Below, one piece after another: positions 30,371 to 38,460 of a stretch of DNA of 40,121 bases (its first letter is position 1; each line of letters opens with the position of its first letter). The translations under genes and the position numbers were made by a program. Origin of the DNA: Coriobacteriia bacterium (GTDB lineage: Bacteria; Actinomycetota; Coriobacteriia; Anaerosomatales; PALSA-660); contig JANYAK010000035.1 of NCBI GenBank assembly GCA_025361335.1, positions 1 through 40,121 of the forward strand. Reading direction: 5' to 3'. Below the pieces are notes generated by a model, which saw only the letters and a program-made list of their open reading frames with translations, did not search any database and had not been told where the DNA came from.

Positions 30371-31579
30371 TCACTTGGTCCGGTACACGGACCCGATGGC
30401 TCGGTAGACGGAGCGAGCGACGTCGTCCGCCCATTGGGGATCAGCGAACAAGAGTCGATCCGCAGCCGTTCCGGTCGACCCGAGGCGCACTCGGAAAGCC
30501 GGCAGCCCGGACGCCGTGACGATGGGGTCGTTGCTGGCCGTGGCAGCCTCGACGGCGTTGAACGTCTCCTTCAGAGCCTTGGTGGCCGCCGCCGCCAGCG
30601 AGGCGGACTCGAGGAAGAACGCCTGGGTCGTTATCGAGGCCGGGACCGAAAGGACCGCGAGGCCCGGAGTGCCCGACTGCACGGTCGCGAAGCCCACGAG
30701 TGCGGTCGCCGACGTCTCGCGGGCTCTGCGCGAGCGAGCAAGGGTGGACACGGCGTCGCCGGAGTCTGTCACCTCGCGTGTGACGATGACCCGGGCTCCC
30801 GATGCCTCAAGCAGCGCGCGCAGGCGCCTGGCCACGTCCATCGTCGTGTCCGGCTGGCCCACGACCCCGACGGGCGCCGGATCGATCACGAACGTGCGAC
30901 CGGTCAGGTCGGTCGGAAGAAGGCCGTTCTCGGACGCGCCGCCCGCGGCGACGGTGATGCGCACCTTGTCGCCGGTCGAGACGGTGACCCCCGGCGAGGG
31001 GAACGACGCGAGCACCGTCCCCTGTGGTTTGTCGGACTGGGTGCTCTGGATCGTGACCGACAGTCCACGAGACCGCAGGGTCGTGCGCGCTTTCGACAGC
31101 GTGAAGCCCACCACGTCAGGCATGGCGAAGGCCTCCGAGCCGGCGGAGACAGCGACGATGACATCGGTCCCCTCGTCGACCTTGGCCCCGGCCGCCGGGG
31201 TCTGGTCGACCACCGAGCCCCTGATGACGGTGGCCGAGAAGCGCCGGTCGCCCACCTTGAGACGCAGACCCAGCTCCTGAAGGCGCGTCGCGGCGGCAAC
31301 CTGGTCCATGCCTGCCAATGAAGGCACTCGGATGACCGTTGACTGGGAGGCCCACAAGATGAGGAGCCCGATCAAGACGATCGCGAAGAGGCCACCGCCG
31401 ACAGCGAGGGGCAGCCAACGGGGCACGAGCGGTCGGCGCGGCCGATCGAAAACAGGCGGCGTCCAAGACGGGCGAGAGGTTGTTGGTGAAGACGGGGCGA
31501 GCGATGGGTCGTCGTGGTCCGCAAAGGCCCGGCTGGGGTCGGACGCCGAGCTTGGATCGAGCCTGTTGTCTGTGTCCAT
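30371..31579 (-). CDS. Membrane protein with two PASTA domains and a degenerate amidase_3 domain
   Basis: The 402-residue protein has a Pro/Ser-rich cytoplasmic N-terminus (1-54), one transmembrane helix (about 56-78) and two PASTA repeats (about 84-150 and 153-220), which bind muropeptides in other proteins. The rest (about 228-402) follows the N-acetylmuramoyl-L-alanine amidase pattern: TFVIDPAPVG, VARRLRALLEASGARVIVTRE, STLARSRRARE, ALVGFATVQSG and FRVRLGS. However, zinc-binding His of DPGHGG and SIHAN and the catalytic Glu near ELGF are absent. It has no kinase domain, although it sits where Bacillus carries the PASTA kinase gene prkC. I infer a wall-sensing pseudoenzyme, possibly acting on the adjacent M23 hydrolase. 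The start follows a leaderless promoter. Confidence 0.8.
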   Translation of the reverse strand: MDTDNRLDPSSASDPSRAFADHDDPSLAPSSPTTSRPSWTPPVFDRPRRPLVPRWLPLAVGGGLFAIVLIGLLILWASQSTVIRVPSLAGMDQVAAATRLQELGLRLKVGDRRFSATVIRGSVVDQTPAAGAKVDEGTDVIVAVSAGSEAFAMPDVVGFTLSKARTTLRSRGLSVTIQSTQSDKPQGTVLASFPSPGVTVSTGDKVRITVAAGGASENGLLPTDLTGRTFVIDPAPVGVVGQPDTTMDVARRLRALLEASGARVIVTREVTDSGDAVSTLARSRRARETSATALVGFATVQSGTPGLAVLSVPASITTQAFFLESASLAAAATKALKETFNAVEAATASNDPIVTASGLPAFRVRLGSTGTAADRLLFADPQWADDVARSVYRAIGSVYRTK

Positions 31580-31586
31580 GCCGGGG

Positions 31587-31595
31587 AGTATACCA
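31587..31595 (-). promoter_or_regulatory. Extended -10 of a leaderless transcript for the PASTA gene
   Basis: TGGTATACT on the minus strand ends seven bases before the ATG at 31579, and no Shine-Dalgarno sequence is present. The spacing places the transcription start at the ATG itself, so the mRNA should be leaderless. No strong -35 is seen. Confidence 0.65.
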
Positions 31596-31604
31596 GTGCC
31601 GTTC

Positions 31605-31634
31605 TTGCGGGCGACCGTTGGGGCGATGTATCCT
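31605..31634 (+). promoter_or_regulatory. Promoter of the FmdB-like gene
   Basis: TTGCGG (31605-31610) and TATCCT (31629-31634) are 18 bp apart on the plus strand, about 70 bp before the gene. The -35 hexamer falls in the region where a -35 for the divergent PASTA promoter would lie, so the two may interfere. Confidence 0.5.
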
Positions 31635-31701
31635 CCGTGCCTGCACCCCCTGTCGGCGTCTCCATGAGCCGCCGCCGACCGCGTGGACGCGAGGAGCACC
31701 G

Positions 31702-32055
31702 ATGCCCGCATACGACTTCAAGTGCAAACTGTGCGGGGTCGTCGTCGAGGTCACCAGGCCCGGTGCCGATGACTCGGCCGTTCCATGTCCGGCGTGCGGA
31801 GCCGAGACCCGGCGGGTGTTCTCCCCCGTCGGCGTCCACTTCAAGGGGTCCGGCTTCCACAACACCGACTATCGGAAGACCCCGCGATCCTCGGAATCGA
31901 CTCTTCCGGCGGATCGCGTCGCGACGCCCGAAGGCGCCGCGACGAAGGAGGGCGGCACGACGAAGGACGCGGCCGCGACGAAGGAAGCCGGCCCCGTATG
32001 TGACGGAGCCGGCTCGAGTCCCTCGTGCGCGGGCTGCCCCGCAAGTGACGCCTAG
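31702..32055 (+). CDS. FmdB-family zinc-ribbon protein
   Basis: The 117-residue product begins MPAYDFKCKLCG and has a second knuckle CPACG (about 29-33), the FmdB/CxxC_CxxC_SSSS regulatory-protein type zinc ribbon, then VGVHFKGSGFHNTDYRK, also typical. The second half is a low-complexity Ala/Thr/Lys/Glu linker built on three related units (AATKEGG, TTKDAA, ATKEAG) and ends in a Cys-rich tail (CDGAGSSPSCAGC). AGGAG precedes the ATG; an upstream in-frame start is not credible. The function of the family is uncertain. Its stop overlaps the convergent glpX stop within one CTAG. Confidence 0.85.
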   Translation: MPAYDFKCKLCGVVVEVTRPGADDSAVPCPACGAETRRVFSPVGVHFKGSGFHNTDYRKTPRSSESTLPADRVATPEGAATKEGGTTKDAAATKEAGPVCDGAGSSPSCAGCPASDA

Positions 32056-33017
32056 TCCTTGCGCACCCAGATGCGCTCGGGGCCCGTCTGGTAGACCGTC
32101 TCGATGAACCGGACGGTTCCCGTCTTGCCGTCCATCGCGACCGAATGCGTCCTCGAGCCGCCGCCAAAGTACTTCACTCCGCGCAGCAGCTCGCCGTCGG
32201 TGACGCCTGTGGCAATGAACGCGGCGTCGTCGGTTCGGACAAGGCACTCCATGTCGAGCACCCCGTCGATGTCGCACTTCGACATCACCGAGGCGCGCTC
32301 CCGTTCGCTGTCGTTGCGGAACGCGAAGCGCCCCATGAACTGTCCGCCGATGCATTTCATGGCCGCCGCGGCCAAGACGCCTTCCGGCGCGCCGCCGATG
32401 CCCATGTACAGGTGGATGCCCGTTCCTTCGATGGCCGTGGCGACCGCGCCGAACACGTCGCCGTCGCTGATGAGGCGTATGCGAGCGCCGCTGCGGCGCA
32501 CCTCTTCGATCATGCCTGCGTGCCGCTCGCGGTCGAGGATGCACACGACGATCTCCTCGGGCTCGCGGTCGAGCGCCTTGGCAACGGCGCGGACGTTCTC
32601 CGTGGGCGTCGCGTCGACGTGGATCGCGCCCGCCGCGCTCGGCCCCGTCGCGACCTTCATCATGTAGGTGTCGGGCGCGTTGAGCAGGGTGCCCTTCGGC
32701 CCGAATGCAAGCACCGCCAGCGAGTTGGGCTGACCGTAGGCCGTCAGGTTGGTGCCCTCCAAGGGGTCGACCGCGATGTCGATCTCCTCACCGCCGCGGC
32801 CCACCTTCTCGCCGATGAAGAGCATCGGGGCCTCGTCGCGCTCCCCTTCTCCGATGACGATCTCGCCGGAGATGTCGAGCATGTCGAACGCCTGGCGCAT
32901 CGCCTCGACGGCGGCGTTGTCGGCGAGGTTCTTCTCGCCCTTGCCCATCCATCGGCCGGCGGCGAGCGCCGCCGCCTCGGTGACCTCGAGCATCTCCACG
33001 ATCCGCGTCGTACGCAT
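32052..33017 (-). CDS. glpX: Class II fructose-1,6-bisphosphatase
   Basis: GlpX hydrolyses fructose-1,6-bisphosphate to fructose-6-phosphate in gluconeogenesis. The 321-residue product starts MRTTRIVEMLEVTEAAALAA, with AGGAGGAC at a good distance. The open frame upstream (about 96 codons) is not part of the family. Metal and substrate motifs are GEGERDEAPMLFIGEKVG (about 56-73), DPLEGTNLTAYGQPNS (about 84-99) and GIGGAPEGVLAAAAMKCIGG (split over about 205-224). It lies 46 bp after rsmB and is the last gene of the priA run. In Bacillus the nearby sugar enzyme is rpe instead. Confidence 0.94.
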   Translation of the reverse strand: MRTTRIVEMLEVTEAAALAAGRWMGKGEKNLADNAAVEAMRQAFDMLDISGEIVIGEGERDEAPMLFIGEKVGRGGEEIDIAVDPLEGTNLTAYGQPNSLAVLAFGPKGTLLNAPDTYMMKVATGPSAAGAIHVDATPTENVRAVAKALDREPEEIVVCILDRERHAGMIEEVRRSGARIRLISDGDVFGAVATAIEGTGIHLYMGIGGAPEGVLAAAAMKCIGGQFMGRFAFRNDSERERASVMSKCDIDGVLDMECLVRTDDAAFIATGVTDGELLRGVKYFGGGSRTHSVAMDGKTGTVRFIETVYQTGPERIWVRKD

Positions 33018-33063
33018 GTGTCCTCCTGAGTCGCCGCCCGGCCCCGGCGGGGCCCCGCACCCT

Positions 33064-34428
33064 CTACCCCCTGCGCTCCAGCGCCGCCACGAAGTGGCCG
33101 TCGGGCCCGCCGATCGCGGGCACTGTCTGAAGCCAGCCCTCAACGCCGATCCACGCGCGCCACGCGTTGGGCACCGTCGCCGACAGGTCGCGCGTCCGGA
33201 ACTCGCGACCGTCGGGCCCCGAAAGGAACGTGGCGACCACGTCGTGGTTCTCGATCCGGGCTGTCGAGCAGGTCGAGTACACCACAACACCGCCCCGCCG
33301 GACAAGCGAAGCGGCCTGCGACAGGAGCATCGACTGCAGCGAGGAGAGCGACGTCAGATCTTCCGGCTTGAGGCGCCAGCGCTTGTCGGCGCGGCGGCGC
33401 AGCGTCCCGAGGCCCGAGCACGGCGCGTCGAGGAGCACCGAATCGACCGAGCCGGGTGCGGGGACGCCGGCTATGGACGCCACGTCCGTCGCGTCCCCCG
33501 TCAGCACGGTCACGTCCGGCACTCCGAAACGCTCCATCCGCCTGCCGAGTACCGAGGTCTTGAAGGGGTGGATGTCGATCGCGTACACCGCGGCAGGTCC
33601 TCCCGCGGCGACGGCGACGGCTTGGAGCATGACGGTCTTGGTGCCGCGCCCGGCCGCCATGTCGACGACGACACTGCCGGGACGCGGAGCGACCGCGCGG
33701 GGAGCCACCTGCGCCCCCGCGTCGCACACCAGGACGCGTCCCGACGCGACGGCTTCGCTTCGCACCGCGGCCGCGGGCACGCGCGCCTCGATGCAACCGG
33801 GGGGTTCGCACAACACCGGATCGGCCCCTTCGCCCTCGAGGAGCTCCAGGACCTCGCCGAATGACCCCGCGAAGGGGTTGTGCCACAGGTACAGCGGCGC
33901 GGGCTCGGCGTCGCCGTGGAGCAGACCGACAGCATCCTTGCGCCCCAAGTCCGCGATCCACAGGTCGACGAGCCAGCGGGGGTGTCCCGTGGCACGCGCC
34001 AGGACGTCGTCGTCGGTGTCCGGGTCGCCCCACGGGAAGTCGGGCGCCTCGGCGGCCAACTTGCGCAGGATCGCGTTGGCCAGGCCAGCCGCCTGGGGCC
34101 GGATCCGCTTCACGGCCTCCACGCCTTGATGCACGACCGCTCGCGCGGGAGTCCGTGCGTACAGGATCTCGTAGGCCGCGAGGCGCAGCGCATCGCGCAC
34201 CCGCGGCTCCAGGTCGCCGGGCCTCGACGCGAGGCGGTCTATCGCCTCGTCGAGAACGCCCTCCGTCTGCAGAGTGCCGTACGCGAGCCGGGTGGCCAGC
34301 GCGAGGTCCGACTTCTCGAGCCCCGATGCGGTGAGTACCGCGTCCAGAGTCTCGGGGCCGAACGCACCCCTCTCGCGGACACGTTGAAGCACCTGCAGGG
34401 CCGCTCTTCGCGCGGGTGCGACGCTCAT
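33064..34428 (-). CDS. rsmB: 16S rRNA m5C967 methyltransferase RsmB (Sun/Fmu)
   Basis: RsmB methylates cytosine 967 of 16S rRNA with SAM. The 454-residue product has an N-terminal NusB-like RNA-binding domain (about 1-135) and a Rossmann methyltransferase domain (about 235-454). The two cysteines are in DAPCSGLGTLRRR (about 334) and VVYSTCSTARIEN (nucleophile, about 387). SAM motif I reads VVDMAAGRGTKT rather than the usual AAPGGKT, a variant that keeps the glycine and lysine. The ATG at 34428 overlaps the fmt stop as ATGA; an ATG 15 bases upstream is an alternative. It follows def-fmt as in many bacteria. Confidence 0.94.
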   Translation of the reverse strand: MSVAPARRAALQVLQRVRERGAFGPETLDAVLTASGLEKSDLALATRLAYGTLQTEGVLDEAIDRLASRPGDLEPRVRDALRLAAYEILYARTPARAVVHQGVEAVKRIRPQAAGLANAILRKLAAEAPDFPWGDPDTDDDVLARATGHPRWLVDLWIADLGRKDAVGLLHGDAEPAPLYLWHNPFAGSFGEVLELLEGEGADPVLCEPPGCIEARVPAAAVRSEAVASGRVLVCDAGAQVAPRAVAPRPGSVVVDMAAGRGTKTVMLQAVAVAAGGPAAVYAIDIHPFKTSVLGRRMERFGVPDVTVLTGDATDVASIAGVPAPGSVDSVLLDAPCSGLGTLRRRADKRWRLKPEDLTSLSSLQSMLLSQAASLVRRGGVVVYSTCSTARIENHDVVATFLSGPDGREFRTRDLSATVPNAWRAWIGVEGWLQTVPAIGGPDGHFVAALERRG

Positions 34429-35372
34429 GTGGCCGACCCCCATGTCGCGCCGGGCTCGATCCGCGCGCCGCGCGCGTATTCGGCGCCTGACATGCTGCGA
34501 CGGCCGGCCGGCACGAGTCGGTCGACCGCCATCGCACCGTCTTGCAGCCCCACGAGGAGTCGGCCCTCGGCCAGCACGAGTACCCCCTGTTCGATGACGC
34601 CCTCACCTCGCGAGGCGACCTCGACCGTCACGGATCGCCCCGCGAGGAGCGCGCGGCAGGGAGCCGTCGGCCCCCCGGCCCGCACGCGCCGGAGCGCCGC
34701 CTGCACCGTAAGCGCCGGATCGAGCGCGGTGTCCGCGGCCGTGATCTTCGCGGCATAGGTGGCGCCCTCGGGACTCTGTGCCGTCCACGTGACTCGACCG
34801 TCGCCCATACGGCGAAGCACCTCCGCCAGAGCGGATGCTCCGAGCGCCGAGAGAACCTGGCGCAGATGGTCCGCCGTCAGGTCGTCGACCGGCGTGTCGA
34901 CCTGCATAGCCCACGGCCCGGTGTCGAGGCCCTCTTCCATGCGCATGATCGACACGCCGGTGCGATCGTCACCCTCGAGGATGGCTCGCTCCACCGGCGC
35001 CGCCCCCCGATGGCGCGGGAGCAGCGAGGCGTGGACGTTGACGCACCCAAGCGGTGGGACTTCGAGGATGGCTCGGGGCAGGATGAGCCCGAACGCGGCC
35101 ACCACGACGATGTCAGGCCGATATCGCGACAGCGTGGCGACGGCGTCGCCACCGTGCAGACTCTCCGGCTGCTCGACCGGAAGCGCCGCACCCATGGCCG
35201 CCACCTTGACCGCCGAAGGCGTGAGGTGTCGCCCTCGTCCGACAGGTCGGTCGGGTCGGGTGTAGACGGCGACCACCTCGTGCTCCTCGAGCAGAGCAGT
35301 CAGGCTCGGCACAGCGAAGGCGGGTGTGCCCATGAATGCGACCCTCACGCGATCCCGGCCCTTCCCTCCCAC
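34425..35372 (-). CDS. fmt: Methionyl-tRNA formyltransferase
   Basis: Fmt formylates initiator Met-tRNA using 10-formyl-tetrahydrofolate. The 315-residue product has RVAFMGTPAFAVPSL (10-24) and the catalytic Asn-His-Asp set in NVHASLLPRHRGAAP (about 114-128) and MEEGLDTGP (about 150). The C-terminal OB-like tRNA-binding domain follows. The GTG start lies one base after the def stop and has AGGAGG at eight bases. def-fmt-rsmB is a widespread translation-initiation module; the 4-bp overlap with rsmB indicates coupling. Confidence 0.95.
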   Translation of the reverse strand: MGGKGRDRVRVAFMGTPAFAVPSLTALLEEHEVVAVYTRPDRPVGRGRHLTPSAVKVAAMGAALPVEQPESLHGGDAVATLSRYRPDIVVVAAFGLILPRAILEVPPLGCVNVHASLLPRHRGAAPVERAILEGDDRTGVSIMRMEEGLDTGPWAMQVDTPVDDLTADHLRQVLSALGASALAEVLRRMGDGRVTWTAQSPEGATYAAKITAADTALDPALTVQAALRRVRAGGPTAPCRALLAGRSVTVEVASRGEGVIEQGVLVLAEGRLLVGLQDGAMAVDRLVPAGRRSMSGAEYARGARIEPGATWGSAT

Positions 35373-35373
35373 G

Positions 35374-35883
35374 TCAGCCCTCCTGCAGATCGCGATACCT
35401 CCGCAGAGCGGCCCTGCGGTCGAAGGCGGTGGCCCGGTCCGTCATCAGTACGCCGTCGAGGTGGTCGATCTCGTGCTGCAGCATGCGCGCAAGCAGTCCG
35501 CCGCCCTCAAAGCGGATCGGGCGCCCCTCTAAGTCGAGGGCCTCGCACGTCACCTCGATGCACCTCTCGACCGGAACGGTGATGCCCGGAAAGGACAGGC
35601 ACCCCTCGTCGTCGATCTCCGTCTCTTCGGACCTGGAGACGATCTCGGGGTTGCAGAGAGCGACCAGCCCGTCGTCGAGGTCGAACACCACGAGGCGCTT
35701 CTGGATGCCGACCTGGGTGGCGGCCAAGCCCACGCCGGGCGCCAGGTACATGGCCTTGGCCATGTCGACGGCAAGACGCTTCAAGCCTCTGTCGGTGGCG
35801 GGATCGACCGGCTGGGCGACCTGCTTCAGCGCGGGGTTGGGGTGCAGCAGTATGTCCATCGGGGCGCGGTCTCCATCGGTCAT
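35374..35883 (-). CDS. def: Peptide deformylase
   Basis: Def removes the formyl group from nascent proteins. Its three metal-site motifs are GVGLAATQVG, EGCLSFPG (Cys ligand) and HEIDHLDG (two His and the catalytic Glu). Two starts are possible: ATG at 35883 (169 residues, MTDGDRAPMDILL) or ATG at 35859 (161 residues, MDILLHPNPALKQV). The second fits the family N-terminus better and has GGAG about 11 bases upstream. An open frame extending back into priA is not coding. It lies about 90-115 bp after priA and one base before fmt. Confidence 0.95.
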   Translation of the reverse strand: MTDGDRAPMDILLHPNPALKQVAQPVDPATDRGLKRLAVDMAKAMYLAPGVGLAATQVGIQKRLVVFDLDDGLVALCNPEIVSRSEETEIDDEGCLSFPGITVPVERCIEVTCEALDLEGRPIRFEGGGLLARMLQHEIDHLDGVLMTDRATAFDRRAALRRYRDLQEG

Positions 35884-35974
35884 ATGGTGCGTCGCTCTCT
35901 TCCTACGGATACGGATGCTCTTTCGCGATCCCAGAGACGCAGGCACGATTCTACACGGCCGTGCCGCCCACGGG

Positions 35975-38389
35975 TCACATGAGGTCGAGCGGGTCGACGT
36001 CCGGCGCCACGGACACGCCTTCATGGGGAGGCATCTCGGACATCGCAGCGCGCAGGAGTCCCGGCAGGTCGGCAGCGACCGGCGCCTTCACCAGCACGTG
36101 CCACCGATAAGCTCCGCGAACACGCGCGATGACCGAGGGGCTCGGCCCCAGGATCGTGAAGCCTTCGGGCGCCGAACCCCGCAGGAGGGCGGCCGCTCGC
36201 GTAGCGGCATCCTTGACCTGTGACGGCCCCGGTCCTGAGAACGTGAGGTTCGCCAGGCGCCCATAGGGCGGGTATCCGAGCGCAAGGCGCGTGGAGTGCT
36301 CCTCCGCGTACAGGGCGTCAGGGTCATGCTGGGCGACGGCGCGCAGGGATGGGTGGTCGGGCCAGTACGTCTGGATGATGACCGCGCCCGGAGAGTCTCC
36401 CCGACCCGCACGGCCCGCGACCTGTTCCAGCAACTGATACGTGCGCTCGGCCGCTCGGAAGTCCGGCATGTGCAGCGTGGTGTCCGCATTGATGACGCCG
36501 ACCAGCGTGACGTCCGGGTAGTCGAGGCCCTTGGCGATCATCTGCGTCCCAAGGAGGATGCCGGAAGGAAGGGCCTCGAACTCGGCGAGCCGACGCTCAT
36601 GTCCGCCCTTGGCGCGCGTCGTGTCGAAGTCCATGCGTACGACGGGCAACCCTGGGATGGCCGCGGCAAGTTCCGACTCCACGCGCTGGGTCCCCGCTCC
36701 GAACTTCTTCATAAAGAGGCTCCCGCACCGTGGGCACGCCGTCGGCAGCGCCTCGACGTGGCCGCAATGGTGGCATACGAGACGTCCTCCGGCCTCGTGG
36801 TACGTGAGGGAGACGGAGCACTCGCCGCACTCGGGCACGAAGCCGCAGTCGCGACACAGGACGAACGTCGCGAACCCGCGACGGTTCATCAGCAGGACCG
36901 CCTTCTCTCCCGCCGAGCGGACCCGCTCGAGCCCCGCAAGCAGCGGGCGGGAGAACATCGAGCGGTGACCGTCCGCGAACTCAGTGGCCATGTCCACGAC
37001 CGTGACCGGAGGAAGCGTGCCCCCGGTCGCCCGCTCCGGAAGCCGCACCAGGGTGCTCGTTCCGCGCTCGCATGCGTCGATGCTCTCGAGCGAGGGCGTC
37101 GCGCTGCCGAGAACGAGCACCGCGCCCGTCGCCTCGCAGAGGCGACGGGCTACGTCACGCGCGTGGTAGCGGGGTGCGGACCCCTGTTTGTAGCTGGACT
37201 CGTGCTCCTCATCTATGACGATCAGTCTGAGGCCGGTCACCGGCGCGAAGAGGGCCGACCGAGGGCCGACGACGACCCTCGCCTCCCCTGTCCGGACCCG
37301 GTCCCACTGGTCGTACCTCTCGCCGACGGAGAGCCTACTGTGAAGAACGGCGACGGTCTCGCCGAACCGTGCGCGGAAGCGCCCGACCGTCTGAGGGGTC
37401 AGCGATATCTCGGGAACGAGGACCACGGCGGTCCCTCCCGCCGCAAGGACATCCTCGATCGCTCGCAGGTAGACCTCGGTCTTCCCCGACCCCGTGACGC
37501 CATGCAGCAGGACCGACGCGCCGGGCGCGGCACGCGCGATCGCGTCAAGGGAGGCGGCCTGCCCCGCAGTCAGGATCTCGTGCCGAGGCGCCGACCGAGG
37601 CGCCTGTGCTGCTATGCGCATCCGCCGACGCAGGGTGACACGCACCACGCCCCCCTCTTCGAGCCGCTTCAGCGCCCCGTCGACGGACCCGAGTTGGGCC
37701 GCCAACTCGGAGGCGCGCACCGGTCCCTGCGACAGAGCGTCGAGAACCGCGCGCTGCATCGTCGCGTTCGCCGCGGGCACGAACGTCCCTCCATCCACGA
37801 GCTCGGCCCAGCGGTCGTCCACCGGGCCCGCATCAGCGGGACGGAGCCGGTATTCACGGGACAATGCCCCGCTCGCCACGAGACGACCTGCGGCGTCGAG
37901 CGCGTGCGCGCCCAGCCGACGCAGGTCGGTGGCCCGCAGCTCTCCCGCAGCCGCCACCGCGTCGTAGACCGCACGGGAGGCGCCCCCGCCGGGGACGGCG
38001 CCGACGACGGAGTACACGCGATCCACCTTGGGCGTGCCTCCAGGGGGCAGGAAGAGGCGCATGGAGTCCGCGAGCGTCGCGACGTACTCATCGGCGATCC
38101 AGTCGGCAAGTTCCGGCGCCCAGACTCGGAACAGCGGCTCGCCGAGGACGCCCCCGATCGGCTTCAACGGCGAGTGGGAGCTGCCGCCCGTCCTCTCGAC
38201 AACGTAGCCGACGGCCGTCTGCGGACCGAACGGGACGATCACCGGCACACCGACGCGCACGGCCGCGTCGAGCGTCTCCGGCACGAGGTAGTCGAAGGGC
38301 TCCGAGAGCTCCCTTGATTGGATGTCCACGATCACGCGCGCGACGAGCACGTCGCCTCCGATGCTGAAGTCGGACATGGAACCGTTCAC
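35975..38389 (-). CDS. priA: Primosomal replication restart helicase PriA
   Basis: PriA recognises stalled forks and reloads the replisome. The roughly 800-residue product has the 3'-end-binding and winged-helix N-terminal domains (about 10-250). The helicase core follows, with GVTGSGKTEVYLRAI (about 295-309), DEEHESSYKQ (about 392), SATPSLES, and MDFDTTRAKGGHE. Eight cysteines form the two zinc sites (CRDCGFVPECGEC and CHHCGHVEALPTACPRC, about 513-556). QVAGRAGRGDSPG is motif VI. The GTG at 38389 gives 804 residues, but the ATG at 38377 (MSDFSIGGDVL) is equally good; neither has a strong ribosome-binding site. It is separated from metK by a strong hairpin. Confidence 0.95.
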   Translation of the reverse strand: MNGSMSDFSIGGDVLVARVIVDIQSRELSEPFDYLVPETLDAAVRVGVPVIVPFGPQTAVGYVVERTGGSSHSPLKPIGGVLGEPLFRVWAPELADWIADEYVATLADSMRLFLPPGGTPKVDRVYSVVGAVPGGGASRAVYDAVAAAGELRATDLRRLGAHALDAAGRLVASGALSREYRLRPADAGPVDDRWAELVDGGTFVPAANATMQRAVLDALSQGPVRASELAAQLGSVDGALKRLEEGGVVRVTLRRRMRIAAQAPRSAPRHEILTAGQAASLDAIARAAPGASVLLHGVTGSGKTEVYLRAIEDVLAAGGTAVVLVPEISLTPQTVGRFRARFGETVAVLHSRLSVGERYDQWDRVRTGEARVVVGPRSALFAPVTGLRLIVIDEEHESSYKQGSAPRYHARDVARRLCEATGAVLVLGSATPSLESIDACERGTSTLVRLPERATGGTLPPVTVVDMATEFADGHRSMFSRPLLAGLERVRSAGEKAVLLMNRRGFATFVLCRDCGFVPECGECSVSLTYHEAGGRLVCHHCGHVEALPTACPRCGSLFMKKFGAGTQRVESELAAAIPGLPVVRMDFDTTRAKGGHERRLAEFEALPSGILLGTQMIAKGLDYPDVTLVGVINADTTLHMPDFRAAERTYQLLEQVAGRAGRGDSPGAVIIQTYWPDHPSLRAVAQHDPDALYAEEHSTRLALGYPPYGRLANLTFSGPGPSQVKDAATRAAALLRGSAPEGFTILGPSPSVIARVRGAYRWHVLVKAPVAADLPGLLRAAMSEMPPHEGVSVAPDVDPLDLM

Positions 38390-38401
38390 CGGCCAAGCAT
38401 A

Positions 38402-38438
38402 GCGGAGGCCGCCGACATCTCACGTCGGCGGCCTCCGC
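38402..38438 (-). terminator. Perfect 15-bp hairpin after metK
   Basis: GCGGAGGCCGCCGAC and GTCGGCGGCCTCCGC (arms 38402-38416 and 38424-38438) are exact complements with a 7-base loop. The minus strand continues TATGCTTGG, with only a few T residues. It fills the 71-bp gap between metK and priA and is the strongest hairpin I found. It is likely to terminate the riboswitch-controlled metK transcript. Confidence 0.65.
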
Positions 38439-38460
38439 ATCGCACGCGTGGAGCGTCCCG

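Noticed and set aside
32052-33305. glpX with about 96 extra N-terminal residues
   Set aside because: The extension overlaps rsmB, is Arg/Gly/Pro-rich shadow sequence and ignores the strong AGGAGGAC before the ATG at 33017.
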